NCBI GenBank assembly: GCA_009760855.2
Contig: WPIO01000004.1
Coordinates: 3,044,501 to 3,108,500 of the forward strand
Direction: 5' to 3'
Source: Cristatella mucedo
Taxonomy: Eukaryota; Bryozoa; Phylactolaemata; Cristatellidae
Length of the DNA: 64,000 nucleotides
In this document: positions 1-13,704 of the stretch, piece after piece
Layout of the letters: the number at the start of each line of letters is the position of its first letter
Numbering within the stretch: position 1 is the stretch's first letter
The notes under the pieces: model-generated
Database searches by the model: none
What the model saw: the letters and a program-made list of their open reading frames with translations, nothing else
Told to the model about the DNA's origin: nothing
Translations under genes and position numbers: made by a program

Positions 1-395
1 GCATAGGAACTTGACACCGAATCAACAGGATTATGTACAGGAACGTGTTTATGGCCATCGTTTAAAATGTTGGCATGCCTTGTGTCAGAGCTGTTTTGGG
101 GAAGGTCTTGGTTTGGCAAATGGATAATGATCCCAAGCATAATGAAAGTGCAATGAAGCAATTCTTTGCAGATTCAGGTGTCCAAGTCCTTCGTTGGCCA
201 AGCCAGTCTTCCGATCTCAACCCGATTGATCATCTGTGGGACAGGTTAGAGTGTTCACTTAGAGCTGGGAGCAGCATCTCGTATTCCACCGAGCAGCTTT
301 TTGGTCGGCTTAAGCATTTGGGATTGCATTACTCCGGATGTTTGCCGAAAGCTGACCTTAATCAACGCTCTGGCGAATACATGAAGTTATAGAGA
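1..395 (+). pseudogene. Tc1/mariner transposase relic (C-terminal half)
   Basis: This is the C-terminal half of a DDE transposase that would cut and paste a Tc1/mariner transposon; its N-terminus lies outside the window. The frame shows the DNDPKH block (second catalytic Asp, codon 123-125), then WPSQSSDLNPIDHLWD. The third catalytic position lies 34 residues after the Asp but is Asp (codon 228-230), where Tc1 proper has Glu. A TAA at 63-65 interrupts the frame, and the end of the protein (ITPDVCRKL) reads in another frame from 328, so at least one stop and one frameshift are present. No terminal inverted repeat was found. Family recognition is from motifs; inactivity is directly visible. Confidence 0.8.
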
Positions 396-1137
396 ACGGG
401 GTGATCTGACCTCCTATTAATGCGTGTATCCATTAGTGCTAATATAACCTTAGTTCTGATATTGGAAACTGTTAAACGCCTCGTGCGGACGTTTTCAGTG
501 CTGTTCAACGAAGAGCTAGTAAATTAACTTACAGAAAAGCGGCTTGGTGTTGGTACCTATTCACCCTCGTAAATACTTTAGCGTTTGAATGTGTATATGT
601 GCGGCAAAACAGATTCTTCGGCTGGCTGTACGAGCTTACAAAGCGGATGCCAGTAAAGTAGCTGCAGTTGTAAAGTTGCCGTGCTTCTGCGGTGCCGGCG
701 AATTTGAAGTGCGCCGTGAACCATTTGTGACGTTTGAGTTAATTCGTTGACAAAATGCACTGTGAAAGCACAACAGATTCACCAAGAAATTAGCTGGCGT
801 TCGATAATAGCAGCCAGCAGCAGATAACGTGTGCTAGCAGCACTCAGCACTCATGCAGCACCGGTCGCCCAGCACCATTGTGAGAACACACGCACGTCCT
901 CGATCTACTCGGTCGATTGCATTACTCTTCAGGACAGAAGTAGCTGGGCCATCGACACGAAGTCACTTGCCTGCCGGCTGCCTAACACCGTCGTCGCGTG
1001 CGGTGTCACGCAACGTCTGCTGCGCTCGCTTTGGTTCAAAGCCTTTTATCATTTGTGCTGAAGCCGCCTGCGGCCTGCACTACTAGAGTCGTGCTGACAG
1101 TATCCGCTGGCATAATGCATGACAAAGAAGCTTAATA
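396..1137. other. No recognisable gene
   Basis: Only short open frames without family resemblance are present, and no repeat was recognised. Confidence 0.5.
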
Positions 1138-1450
1138 TACACCTGTTTATTACAGCATTTAGTGGGTCCTCGTGATTTGTCCATTGTATGTTTGTGTGTG
1201 CTGACACTGTACCTGCTGCCACTAACCATATTTACATGCTGACCCTGTGCACGGCACATCTAACAATGTTATATTTGCAGACATTGCAAATTTTAATAAT
1301 GATAATAATAGTAGTAATACTAATTGTACATTAGTAAAGCGCCCTCAGAGAGCTATATTTCTTTCTGGGCACTTTATGTGTGACCACTAATCATTTGGTC
1401 ATGCTTTCTTTACAGCATCTGTAAAAGTGCCTGCAAAGAGATAAGGTTCC
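1138..1450. mobile_element. Nested LINE 3' tails
   Basis: Positions 1138-1290 match, in + orientation, the 3' untranslated tail of the LINE at 53.3-54.4 kb (the run with GTGGGTCC, then GCTGACACTGT and CTGCCACTAAC). At about 1300-1385 an opposite-strand tail interrupts it, with TAATAATAAT sequence and the AAAGCGCC...GGGC hairpin tail. At about 1395-1450 the + tail appears to resume. No coding sequence remains. Confidence 0.6.
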
Positions 1451-4400
1451 CCGAAGGTGTATGCAAATGTTCCATTGCGATTATTCTAACGATGCACGAA
1501 TCGCCTATGGAAAGACGATACCGGTAGCAAGAGACGTTCTGCCTTTTTGTACTTTCTGAAATCCCAGGCTATTTGTCTGGCAATCGCCAGTAAGCCAGCT
1601 GTGTGCCAACAATCAAAGTATCGTGTCTTGACCTGCTTCATGCCGGTTTTTGTACTTTCTCCAATGGTATGTGGAAGTTTTGGTTGGTTTGTTAACGAAG
1701 CACTGTCAGACTTAGCAAGTAGTGCATAAAATACCAGTGTGCAACAGATGACCCCGATGCCCTCTTTATTCAGGCTAGCCATGCGCCTCGTTTTTTACCG
1801 TGTGCAACTGGGTAGATAATGTTCTATAGTGTCTGTGGGGCCAGTTTCCGAGTACCTAACCCTGTTCGGACGTTAAGTTCCACCTTGCTTGTTGCTGATG
1901 CTAAAGATAAAGGGTGAGGCAGAGGGTTCATGTTTAAATACTCCACCTTTAATCTGTGCATGTTCTCTCTCATGCTTTGCATGTTAAACGTGTTCTTATT
2001 GTTAGTTAAATTTGAGAGAGAGGGTGAGAGAGACAGAGACACGCAGACGGACAGACACACAGAGACTGAGAGAGAGACAGTCGGAGAGAGAAAGAGACAC
2101 AGACAGTGAAGATGTCGTCGGTGGCCTGGAGCTGCAGAGGTGAATTGCTCAGTCGCAGAGCAATAGCTTCAGTTACTAATAGCAAGAGATTCTGCCGGCG
2201 GATTTCTTTGTTCTTAAGAGGACCGCCCAAGGGACAAGGATGCTTCGGCTGTGTTGTCCTTCGCTCGAGCTTACTGCTTGGCTCAAGTGAGCCCAGTTAC
2301 AATTCGTGTGCATTTCTGCTCAGCTATGCAGCCCGTGCCCCCCCCCCCCCCCCCCCGCAGCAGCAATTCTACTGCTCACCGATCGAGGTTGTTTGCCGAT
2401 TTCCAGATCTCGGAATGAGTCGCTTAAGGTTCGGCTGGTGCTCCGATGTCCGCGTCCGATGAGCGCACTAGGTGTCCCCAGGGGAGCCGACGAAGATCGA
2501 CCCAGTTGGCTGGCATGCCTTTCGTCTTGCCGTTATTTTGCAGCAAATAGCTGTGGTGAGTAGGCGAGCTCTGTCGCTTCTTGCTGCTGACAGGTGTGAC
2601 GCGGTGTTTGGAATGGAATGGCCGACATCGAACTGCAGCTGTGTACAGTCGTCGAGGCACCGCTGGCGCTTTGCCCCGAGCGGCAGTGATTGGATCAATC
2701 GTTTCGATACAAGCAAGCGTGTGTCTTCCGCACACTCAAAGGTGCTAGCGATTATGTTGGCCATTTTAACTGGCCTGACAAGGCAGGGACTAGGTCGTCC
2801 TTTTTGTCCCGGTGTTGTGTTTTAGCTTGAGATTTCTTTTGAGCTACCACGCCACGAGGTCGCCGGTGGCAGCAGCACGCACACAGTGGCCTGGCACGGC
2901 CAGGAGCTGGCGAAGCGAGGAGAGAATTAAAAGATTAGATCCTGAGCCTTCTTGTCCGACCGTGGAATCCTTTCATCGTAGGCCAGACTGTTCTGGCTTG
3001 CTGTACCTATTTGAACAAAGCGTTTATGGCTTGGCTCTTCACGTTACTCCCTCCCACCAGCCGTTCGGCGTTCGGTAGGATGAAAGTGGACCTCGTGTGC
3101 ATCCGGGCGGGGTAGGGATTAGACAGCCTATAGACTGCTGCTGCTGCTTGTGGCATTGTGTTACATTCAGCAGCCGAAGCTCGTGTCGGCCTGCGGGGAA
3201 GCTGACACTGACCTTTATTCTTCTGCTTTTGCTTGTTCATTCAGATGCTAGTAGGCCTGCATTTCAGTAAACTGCAATTGCACACTACAGGTCATGTCAG
3301 TAGAGCCGAGTGTGCATGCATCAGGATACCGGGTTGCCTCATGCCTAGTATTTTGTGCACACATACACACACACACACACATGCACACTCCTATGCTTAA
3401 AGACCGTTGCTGACAGAAGCCTTTGCTCTGACTGTCCTAGACTGTTGAACTCACTTCTACAATTCTTACGAAACGACATCTACTCCTGCTGCCGACTGTG
3501 GCACACCTTTTCCAGACGTCGTGAGCTTCTACTTCCATGCTACTACTTACTCACTACCACCTCAGCTGCCCTCCTGACTCAGCTATGCTTCTCACTTACT
3601 CTCTGTTGCATGAGATGAAGTCTGTTGGCTACCGAAAGCCGCCTAGGCTTTGAGTGTGCTATGGAAAACCCACCTGTGTAACACCCACTTTGTCTTTGTG
3701 GTTTACTCTCATCACAGATGGAGATACATTACATTGCACAGGCACGCACACACACGCACACGCTTGCACACACAAACACGCACACACGCACACACACATG
3801 CACACACGTCCTTCTTTCTATCATAGCGAGGGGCAACGCATTGGGTTTTTCTGCTCTGCGGGCATTTCATGCTCTGTGGCTGACTTGCTGCTGCCCTCGG
3901 CCCGTAGTGGAAGCAAGGCTCGTCGTCGCAGCGGGGAAGTTGAGATCAGGAGCCAATTATTCGATATCCCTCGATAGGGTAGGCTTGTCGAAATGAGGCC
4001 CACTGGCCCTGCATCCATCGTCATCGACAGACCGGATGTGATGCGAGCCGGCCGGACGAGGGTGCTGAATGGCCAGCAATCCTAGAAAGATTGCCTGAAA
4101 GATGTGCATCGCGAAAAGGTCTGTCGAGCGTTACGTAGGAATCAGATCGCCCTGCATAGTTACAGGGCTTTGATGCGAACCACGTGTTCCACTTGCGGCC
4201 GCTGTTTTTAATCTTTTTACTTTTCCTTGTATTCACTGGCTTCACACAGTGCCGTGAGCTTCACCCAAGGGTGAAGGCCACATAGTTCAAGCGAGTATGA
4301 GCCGGATGCACCCGGATGGCCAGTTCGGCATGTGCCGTGCATCCTTAGCCTCGGCATGGCAAGCCGTCCACGGGTTTTTCTTTCTGCTGGCTTCGTGTTA

Positions 4401-5529
4401 AGATGCTCGTTGAAGAGGATCGTCCTTGTGAACTGAGAGGGCTGCTTTTTTTTTTAATTCTTCGTTGAATTGGCGATCCGAGGTGCAGCTCGACTGTTCA
4501 AAGCTCGAAAGCCCTTCATTTTGGGAAGGGGGAAGGGCTGGATGTAGAGGAAGAGGGTCGCCTTGGTGAGTCCTAGCCTCAGATGTGTGGCCGCCGGTGA
4601 GGCCGCCTTGGCTAGCCTGCTTCCTCAGACAGCCAGGTCGTCGAGTACATTGGCAGTCATTTGACCGAGCTCTACCGGCATGAATGCACTATGAAACATC
4701 GACGATTGTTCATGGTGTTGTCATAGTGCCAGAGCTGGACTAATGCCGAGGCGACTAGTAGAAGTTTCGCACGCACGCGCGCACACACGCACACATACAC
4801 ATGAAGAAAACTCACGGTCCTTCACATCTAGAGATGGTTTCAGAGAGGCAAGACTTTGTGGATGATGGCTTGGCAAACCTTGCCTCAGAGCCACGATTCC
4901 TCTAGGTCCTACATTATTATCCTGATGGTAATATAGCAAGCAGGCAGTGGTGGTCATGCTCATTTGCAGCCAGCCACTAGCACTGCTCTTCACTAAGCAG
5001 TCCCAGTGGAATGGGGGGGGGACTTGCTCGAGGTCTATGAGAACATGATCAGAATTGGTTTTAGACTCGCACAGATCGAAATTCATCACTGCCAAGAGCC
5101 GGGTGGCGTTGGTGCATGACCGGGTCTTATCTAAGCAGTAACATGCTTGCACTTCTCTAATCTGATCTCGGATTCGAGTCCAGCAGCAGGCCATTCTGTA
5201 TTGCCTGCTTCAAGCAGGTGAAAGCCCCCTAAGGTCTTCTGCAGGTATGTAATCTTCTCTTTGAATCTGCTGACCTTTAATTTGTGAATGCTTCTTAGCA
5301 AGTCGTCAGTTTTGCAATGCAAAATCTAACGGACCTGTCGGCTTCAGCAGTGCCGGCTGATGGTAACGTTGAAACTTCTGTCTTGATTTGGCAGACTGAA
5401 GGTGATGGGAACCAGCAGGTCACCTTAGCGCCAGGGGGTCACCTGAGGAGATGACTTTTGCTGCCAGCTCCATCCTGGAATGGCATGTGGTTCTCAATAA
5501 TTTGCTGCTGCACGAGATCTGCTATCCTG
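1451..5529. other. Gene-free, low-complexity rich stretch
   Basis: I see no gene. The stretch contains a purine-rich GAGA/GACA tract (2010-2105), a run of 19 C (2338-2356), and CA-rich tracts at 3365-3381, 3742-3808 and 4769-4802. The open frame around 3390-3560 weakly resembles a LINE C-terminus but is too diverged to call. Confidence 0.5.
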
Positions 5530-5655
5530 GTTTGGCCTCACGGGTACTAACCAAGGTCACATGCTCAATCCCCAAAGTATAAGTAAAGTGCCGCTTACAG
5601 AGATTGAGTTGTCTTATGGCAGTATGCAAATGAATTATACATTTGAATGATTATA
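5530..5655 (+). mobile_element. SINE-A, diverged copy
   Basis: The 3' half of the SINE-A family described at 63620-63770 is recognisable: a GTGCC...GGCA stem around a TTACAGAGATTGAGTTGTCTT core, then ATGCAAATGAATTATA. The tRNA-like head is weak. Confidence 0.5.
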
Positions 5656-6056
5656 TTATCTACAAGCGATCGGCTCGACTTTCTTGAACTTTCTCATCAG
5701 CTCAGCTAGCCAGCCTTGCCCCTGACCAGCAGTCTGAATGGGCCGGGCGATGGTCCATTATGCTTGAGACTTGATTAGCCCTTAGCCCCGGGCATGCAGC
5801 TACTTTTTGCACTTGAGCTACTTTTTTTTGGTCTCGGGCTAATTTGGTCAGTCATTGTTTGGATGCAGAAAGCAGTAGCGTGCGTTTGCAGCTATCTATT
5901 GGCAGTGCCAATTCGGACGAGCCGGCAGCAATAGTCGAGAGCCCGAAGGGAGGGGTATAAGTTATAGCCGTGGCAGTTGAGCTTCCTGCAGGATTGTCAG
6001 CCTCGATGGTGAAGCCCAAGCCGTGGTGTCATCCTGAGCTCAGCTGTGTATGTTTA

Positions 6057-6057
<1 letters not shown>

Positions 6058-6096
<39 letters not shown>

Positions 6097-6166
6097 TATA
6101 TATATTATGCATATGTATATATATATGTATATGTATATGTATGTATGTACACACACACACACACAC
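6058..6166. repeat. Compound AT / GTAT / CA microsatellite
   Basis: An alternating AT run passes into TATG-type repeats and then a CA run. The open frames here (YIYIYIYI..., HTHTHT...) are translations of the repeat. Confidence 0.95.
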
Positions 6167-9100
6167 GAGAGCTGAGTCGCCCTCTATTCCTACACAGCCA
6201 ACGAATAAATCATTCTTTAATTACATTTGATGAGCAACCGCCGAGTTAATGCCGAATAAACACTGATTTTACTCTATAATATTTCATTAGTTTTGGGTCC
6301 GGCCACCTTACGGGAAAATCTTGTGGGTCTTATACATAAAGATTTGGCCGGTCTTGCCCCCTTAATAAAATCCTGACTCTGCCACGTGATGTGCGTGTGT
6401 GTGAAGAGAGAGAGAGAGAGAGAGGGGGGAGAAAACACTGCTCTGCCAATATGTGGCCATCTTTATTTGTGCAGACAAATATCAAAGTTGTTGTCTCCTA
6501 TTGCTTTCTCGTGTGGGAGAGTGCCCTGCACAATTAGTAGACTATATCTTTAGCTCTACCCTGCAGACTTTGGCGGCCATAGTGGATAATGGCTTTTAGA
6601 GGACCGTGGCACACGTGTGGAGTGTGCACGCTGGCAGGCATGTTCTCTCGTATGGTTGATTGGTTTCGAATGCTTGCCCATGACCCTTGGACATTATGAG
6701 CTGCCAAGTTGTAAGGAATTTATTTACCACTGATATGGTCGAAGAGCCTCCTTATGGCTTAGGAGATGCTTCTGCTGCAACACACTGGTGATTTCTGAGA
6801 GGGGGCTGCCCTTAGCACAGACTGATGCTGAGCAGCCTGATACTGGGCAGACTCATTATCATATGGCATCAATGGATTTCGAAGGACAACTACATTATGC
6901 CAATTAGTCTTCGAGTCGTGCTCTCTGGGGCCTATAACCTCGTGACCAGATGCCAGTGCAACCCAGCAACAGTTAGCAGCTAGTGGACAGCAGCCAGCAG
7001 GGATTCGTGGCTAGAAGAAGAGCAGGGACGTGCCGTTGTGGCTGCTGCATTCCACGCTGTTGTGCTAAACTGAGTGCTGCCGAGTGCTCTTCGATGGAGC
7101 TGCACACAGTCGGCCTGTAGACAGCAGTCTGGTACAAAGCTGTTAATGACCTGTGGTTTTCGAGCTATTGCTTAGCACTTCTTTTGTTAAGAGTAAAGAT
7201 ATGAAAAGAAAAGAGGTGAACATGGTTTTTTTTCTGCCGATGTACTTTGTCCGACTCTGTCGGCCACAACTTCGGCTGTGGACAACTCATTGGCCTACTA
7301 GGCCAATGCTACGAGTAATGAATTTAAGCAATGGAAGGGGGTACTGTACGGATTAAGCCAATGAATGGGGTCATGCAGTGACCCTGCCATCACATGGAGG
7401 CTGAAAGGCCTCGTCGACCGGACCTGCCTTCTTGGCCGTTCCAATATCTTGTCGAGGGACCAGCTGGCACCACTTCCTACAAGCCTGCTGGTTGGAGGCT
7501 CTCGTGCAGCCACAGAAATGATATGACTAGTCTGCAGGACTTGGTTCCTGCAGTCAGCCTTATCACCGAGTCCTATTGTGGGGTCCTATTGTTACAGCTA
7601 GGTGATTTTACATTCCGGACCTGCTTCCTTGGATCACTGCATATTGTAATTTTAGAGCCGGTAGCTAAATCTTCCAGTGCAATCCATCGAGCCTTGACTA
7701 GATGAATAGATGGTGCCCTACCTAGCTGCAGGTCTTGCAAGAGAGCTGTGGATTCAGACAGAACAAAAAAGCCAGGCTCTGTCCAATGAAAAGTGCAGGC
7801 TGTGAGCCAAGTGACAGATCCACAGATCTGCACAGTGATTGATTGTGCCCAGAAGGCAGCAGCTCAATTGGGAGTGGTTGAGAGCAGCCGATTGGCTGGC
7901 AGATGCTGACCGAGCAGAGCTGCTCCCGAAGCAGCAGCAGCCAGATACTGCTGTTAGCCAAACCAGCATAGGTGGCTGTTTGGGTCAAGGCCGGCAAAAT
8001 TGGGCGCTACACTAATGCGCAGAGCTTGCAATGCTCGCCTCGGGTGGGGGAGTTGGTCTATTGCTGTGAACGAGGTGGAAAGCTTGTTCTCTGCTGCTTT
8101 GCAGTATTGTTATCGTCATTAGTGCTCGTATCAGGAGCAGTTAGTCGAGGTCCCCTTCCCCCCCTTTGAAGCTGGTAGTTCTGTGTTACCGGTCGATTTT
8201 TGTCAATCCTTGCTCACCTGAGAGAGAGAGGGGCATCTGGTGGTCACTTTCCTGTGTCGTTCGAACACCGTGCTGTGCACACTGCACCGTGTCTATTTTG
8301 GGAGGGAGCTAGGCGAGTCGTCGATTGGTGAGATCGGCGTGGACTGAGTGACTCGAGTAAGGCTGCATAGAAGCTTGAAGGCAGTCCAGAGGCACTTGGA
8401 TCGATGCAGTGCAGTGCGGTGCGGCCTCCATTCTGTGCCGTGTTGCCATTGTTGGCTCGGTCAGCTTATTCCGGCAAGCTTGGGCGGTGGGTGGGGGGGG
8501 GCCGGTGTGCCGTATGTGCTTGGCTCATATGACTTCTCTTGGCAACTGACGACGTGAGCCGCTAGCTGTGCTTGTCGCCCTGAGCCCCAAACGCTCGGCA
8601 TGTGAGCTCGGCGCTGTGCTCATCGAACTAGTCTTGGTGTGAGAGGGGATCGTCAGCAGATCTGGTGAGGAGAACGGCCACTTTCCTTCACCATCCAACT
8701 TTAGCGGGTGCATGGGGTCCACATTTAAAGTGAGCTGCTTGAGCTTTTGGGCTCACGTCTTGAAGGTCTGCCTGAGCTGCCATACGGTTTAGACTGGAGT
8801 GCCGTTTTAGTCTCTCGACGACAGGAGTGCCTTCTTTGGTCTTTACCTTCAGAAGTGCCGTTTTGTCTCTGCTGCTAGAAGTCTATTCTTATGGGCAGCA
8901 GCAAGTGCTTTGCTGTCATCGTGCCAGATGGCATGGAGCTTTCAGCCAAATTGTTCCCATGATTAATCTAAGGATCGTTCATTCGATGACCTGGCCATTG
9001 TAGGAAGGCTGACAAGGTATCTGAGGCTGCTTGCCTGCCTAGCCCTTCATGGAGCACTTTTAGTTTGCTTCAGTTGACATGTAGTCAATTGGACAAGCAC

Positions 9101-10431
9101 GTGTTCGCATGCATGTTCGCAAGCAAGCCTGCATTCCTTGTACCGGCGACGTTTTTCTCACCTTGGCTCTGGCTGATAACCAATTTCTCTATGTTGTGGC
9201 GATCAGTCTGTTGCCATGATGAGTCTGTGGCTGTGGTGACACTGTAGCTGTGATGGTCTGTTCCGGATGTGTCATCTGGTCAAAGCAAGCATTGCTATTG
9301 CTGTGTGCATTTACTGACGTTAGTTTGAAAATCGTGGAAATTGGTCGACGCAGGGCTCAGCAAAAATCAGTTGCTAACCGTGTAGTTCACTTGATCAGAA
9401 CCCAATGCCTCTCTTTTCATTTGTTGTACAACCAACTGCTGTTGCTCTTGGTCTCGCTTGGGGCTAGCAAGCAAGATTGTTGCTTGCCTGTGAAAGAGTA
9501 GTGGTTTCGGGAAGTAAGTTAAAGATTACTTAGCATTCACTTAACGACATTCCATGTGTAGGGCATTGACAGTGCTCATAGTCAGTCTGCTGAATGAATG
9601 GCTCAGCTAGCCCTGACCTGTCTTAACCCCTGATGTTATGCATGTTGTATCCAATCGGGATGGATGATTGGTTATAATGTGATAAGATTCATGGTGAGGT
9701 TGGTAGAAACTCAAGTGTGGCACGATTAGTCGGCCTGTGCCCCCTAAAAAGGGGGGGGGCAGCCAGGCTTTCATTTGTGTGATGTGTGGATGGTCAAAAA
9801 GCTCAGCTCGGTTCAGCTGGCAATTTGTTTTTCTATTGGTCGAGGATTAGCTGGAGTCCTCCAAAGATCACTGGTTGGCTCCGTGAGTGATGGGGTGTCA
9901 GGTTTCCTATGTTGACCTCAAGTCAATAGCTCAGCTGTAGCAGGCATGGCTAGTCGGTGGTCGAGCATTGTTTCTTTGATCCAGCCATCAAGCACACTGC
10001 ATGCCTGGCTCACTATCGGTTGTCTTGTAGCACTATCTTCTTGGGTCGAACCATAGCGCTTCTGTGTCACCTTTTTGTGTCAAAGTGTTCTCTTGTCCTT
10101 AAACGGCTCCAAACTGCAACATCAGCACATCTGCCCCACATACCATCTGACCATTCTTGATGAACCAGTGCTGTTCGTTTTGCACTCTGCTGCTGCTGCT
10201 GCTGCTGCTGCTGCTCAGCGGTCTGTTTTCGAGGGAGTTGCAGCCCTCATAAATGTTAGTGAATGCATAATAATGTGCTGTGCCTCACCGTAGGTGGCCA
10301 CCAGGGAAGCTTCATTTGCCATGCTCTGGGATCGTCGAGGGCCGTGCTCAGTATTCAGCAGCAGTAGTAGCCGGGTCCAATATTTATCATTGCGGTGGGA
10401 TTTTCAGCTGCAGCAGCCAGTCGTTTACCAG

Positions 10432-10433
<2 letters not shown>

Positions 10434-10507
<74 letters not shown>
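10434..10507. repeat. (CT)n microsatellite, about 74 bp
   Basis: An almost uninterrupted CT run. It produces the LSLSLS and RERERE open frames on the two strands. Confidence 0.97.
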
Positions 10508-10509
<2 letters not shown>

Positions 10510-13035
10510 TTCTCTCTCGCGTAGCAAGCGACTTACTGGCCCCGAATTGAAGGCAGATTTTGTTGCCTTGGACATCGCCGAGGGGTGCTTGCAGCTTCAC
10601 TTTGCGCCCGGCTGCCCTTCCGAGGTGGAGGCTGCTGCTGATGCAGGCCTGCTGGAAGCTAAGTGTTGCAGTAGTGAGGTCTGCCTCACACCTCCAGCAG
10701 TCGTGGCTGCAGGATGCTGTGTTGCACCAGCCACTAGATCTGGCATGCTCCGTAGGCTAGGTCAAGTCACCTGGCACCTTGCCAGCTGTGGCCATTGATT
10801 GCACTGTGGCCGGCAGTTTCCTGTGTGCCTCGGCTGCCTGTCGAAGCATCGCCGTCCTGGATTCGAGGCCAATTTAGTAGTGGTCTTGCTGCACTAAATT
10901 CATATGCAGTCGCACCAAATGCAGCTGTTTGCTATAACACTGAAGGCATCTGGCTGTTCTTTGTGCACTTTACACTGCTGGCAGTGTGATTTCGCTGCTC
11001 CTAGGAGCCCTGACCTGTCTCCTGTGGCTTCCAGGTAGGAGAGGTGGGCAGTGGGTGGAGCGGTAAATGCGGGGCATTGTCAGGCACGTTTGCATGGTTG
11101 CATGATGCCTACGCAGAATCGGCTGCTGGTAAAAGAAAGAAAAGACCCTTGGGGCGCGGCGCTGCAGAATTCTCGTCGTGGTGCCTGCTGCTTTGGCGTG
11201 TTGGCGGCCCTGCTCGTGGGCTATTAGGAGCTTCCGCTGTTGCTGCACGTGCGAGCGATATAGGTATCACGTGCACTCGACCTGCTGATGTCGTGTCCAG
11301 AGCGGCTACTTCAGAGTCTGCCCCCTCCCCACTCTTGGGAATGACCGGTGGGGCACACCTAACTCACAGTTATTGATTAAGGAAAATGAATTATGCAGAA
11401 TGAGTTTGTTGAAGGGACCACTGTGGCGTTATTTGCCTTAACGACAAAGGCATGATCAATTATCAGACAGTCCAGCAGCCAGTATTGGCCTGGCCGAGAA
11501 GGACCGGTGAGTGAGAAGCGCGCTCGCGCAGAGCTGCGTTCGGCAGTCGGCTCACCGTGCTGCCCCCAGCAGCACCTCTAGGGGCACCAAGGTAATGAGT
11601 GCTGGCCATCGTGGTTAGTGCCCAGTTTTTAAATCTTCATAGCTTGCCCACTGCATCCAGTCACCGACGACGGTGAGGCTGCCTTCTCTTGTGTCGGCAA
11701 TTCCCTTTGTGAGCGTTGGTAGAACTGGCCACTGGCAGCCTGCGCTCCTGGTGCACGCGAAAATGCGTTCGCCTTTGTTTGAATCACCATAGTCCGTCCC
11801 CCAGCACCGACAGCAGCTGCTCTCGGCGTCTCGGTTCGTCCCTGAAAAAGCTGAAAAGAAGGAACTATCAACCAATGGCAGCTGCATCCTGTGCAACTGC
11901 TGCTCAGGGCGCATATGAGCTGTAGCGCAACCGCTAAGCCTGCATGAGGCCAAGGCTGCCGCATAAGCTGCTGCTAGATTCTTCTCTCGAACACCCGTCT
12001 GTCGGTCAGCTGTTTTCGAGATTTCTTTCATTACCAGACGGCTATATGTGCTGTTTGCGCAAGGATCGTTGGCTTTCACAGGCTTGCCAAATTATTTTTT
12101 GTTTGAGCCTTCTAGAGCAAGCTAGCGATTTGTGTTCTTAAGTTTGACTGCCCACTAGGCGAACCGGCCAGCCTCATTAGTTTGCCTGCAAAGGGTGGCA
12201 GGGTGTCGTGCTGGTCCACGGGTCCAGTGATGCTATCTCTGGGTGTTCGTAGACTCGATCGGGCTTCTGGTGGACTTTATATGTCCTCCAACTCCCCAAC
12301 ACGAATTTTGGTCTCAGACTTCCGATATCCGAAAGGGATCGTGTCGGAGAGAGCACTTGCTGGTTGCACTGGCCTGGCTGTGCAGCGGTATCGCATGCAT
12401 GCGAGCGCACCAGCTGCCCTTGTGGCTGAGTCGTGGCATTGTCATCGAGGACGGCGCCTTGCTGGCAGGCTAGTGCTCACAGTCAGACTTGAGGTCTCCC
12501 CCATATTCTTGAGGACTGTAGGAAATAGGAGACTGTCCTTGCCGACTGTAGGATGGAGTCGCAAGCTGTGGAACAAGCAAGTGAGAGCACACCCCGTGAG
12601 CATACCATCAATACTCAGGCTCGTGCGCATAGGCACACACACACACACACACACACGTACCCAGCCTGTGCATGCACGAAATGTGAACGCTTGCATTGAC
12701 GTGCGCACGCTAACAAGCACGCGAGGACATTTCTAAGCTAACATGTGCACATTGTCATATGTGTGTGTGTGTGTGTGTGTATCGAACGGATGCCTACATC
12801 CTCTTGTCTAGCTTACATTTTGCTGCAGTCGCTTGCACTGCCCTGGCCATTCCATCTCCCTGCTCCCACGGTGCTCAAGCACCACCCTGTTCTCAGCATG
12901 TGGCCAGCTCGTATGGACCCTAAGTCTGGAACTTGCTTTCTGCTATGGCAATTTCCTTGAATATTTCAAGTCTCAGCTGAAGATGCCTCTGTTCCGGTCA
13001 ACTAGCCCATCGCCCTGGTGAATGTGTCCTGTTTG

Positions 13036-13038
<3 letters not shown>

Positions 13039-13085
<47 letters not shown>

Positions 13086-13110
13086 ACACACGTGTGTGTG
13101 TGAGTGTGTG
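13039..13110. repeat. (GT)n microsatellite
   Basis: About 44 bp of pure GT, then an interrupted GT/CA stretch. Confidence 0.95.
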
Positions 13111-13704
13111 CTTCGCATGCTCACCCGTGCATGATTCAGAGAGCGTGTTACCAGCCACAGGTCCTAACCGATCGCCGTGAGTTGTCTTCATTATCGCTTA
13201 TGCATGCTGGCTTGGGCATGGTTCTTTTTTCTTTTGCATGCTTGATACCGTGCCTCTCTCTAGCCCTTGATTATTGATTCTCTTGCTTCCGGGCTCATGG
13301 TGAGCAATTTAGCTCCCCTATGGTGCTATACAAACGAGTTGAAAATTTTATTACAATTCTATGCACAAACCGGCGCACACACACACTCCTTGAACACGTG
13401 ACGTTCATTCACGCAAGCCCATCCACAGTTATGAAGTGGTCATGAATCAATTATGTTTGATTTTCGATTTAGTGACCCTGTCGAAATTAGTCAAATAGTT
13501 GTGAAATTAGCTATTGATCTCGGAATTCTGTGCATTCATCATGCTGCAGTCGCATATATTTTAATTTTCCAGCCACCTCAGTTAGCTTTTTGCTCAGTGG
13601 GCATTTGGGGGCCAGCTCAGTGGGCAATAGACATTTGCCCCTCTATCCTATGGCCCGGCAGTGCCCTAGGCTGCCTCTGTGCTACTTTTTGACGAATCCT
13701 TGTT

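Larger units (their letters stand above)
5656..13704. other. Gene-free stretch with microsatellites
   Basis: No supported gene. Short repeats are GA (6406-6424), CTG (about 10186-10215), CA (12633-12656) and GT (12760-12781). A frame ending near 13020 with FKSQLKMPLF resembles the usual C-terminal end of LINE ORF2 and may be a very old LINE relic (about 12780-13020). The longer tracts are listed separately. Confidence 0.45.

Noticed and set aside
3390-3560. Possible LINE C-terminus
   Set aside because: Only a weak resemblance (CPRLLNSLLQFLRND) without flanking motifs or a tail.
4021-4245. 74-aa minus-strand frame sharing a short GTATTYACTGGCTTCAC stretch with 24.1 kb
   Set aside because: The similarity is limited to about 17 bases and no transposase motif accompanies it.
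10280-10798. 172-aa frame with long Leu-Ser run, and Arg-Glu frames opposite
   Set aside because: Produced by the (CT)n microsatellite.
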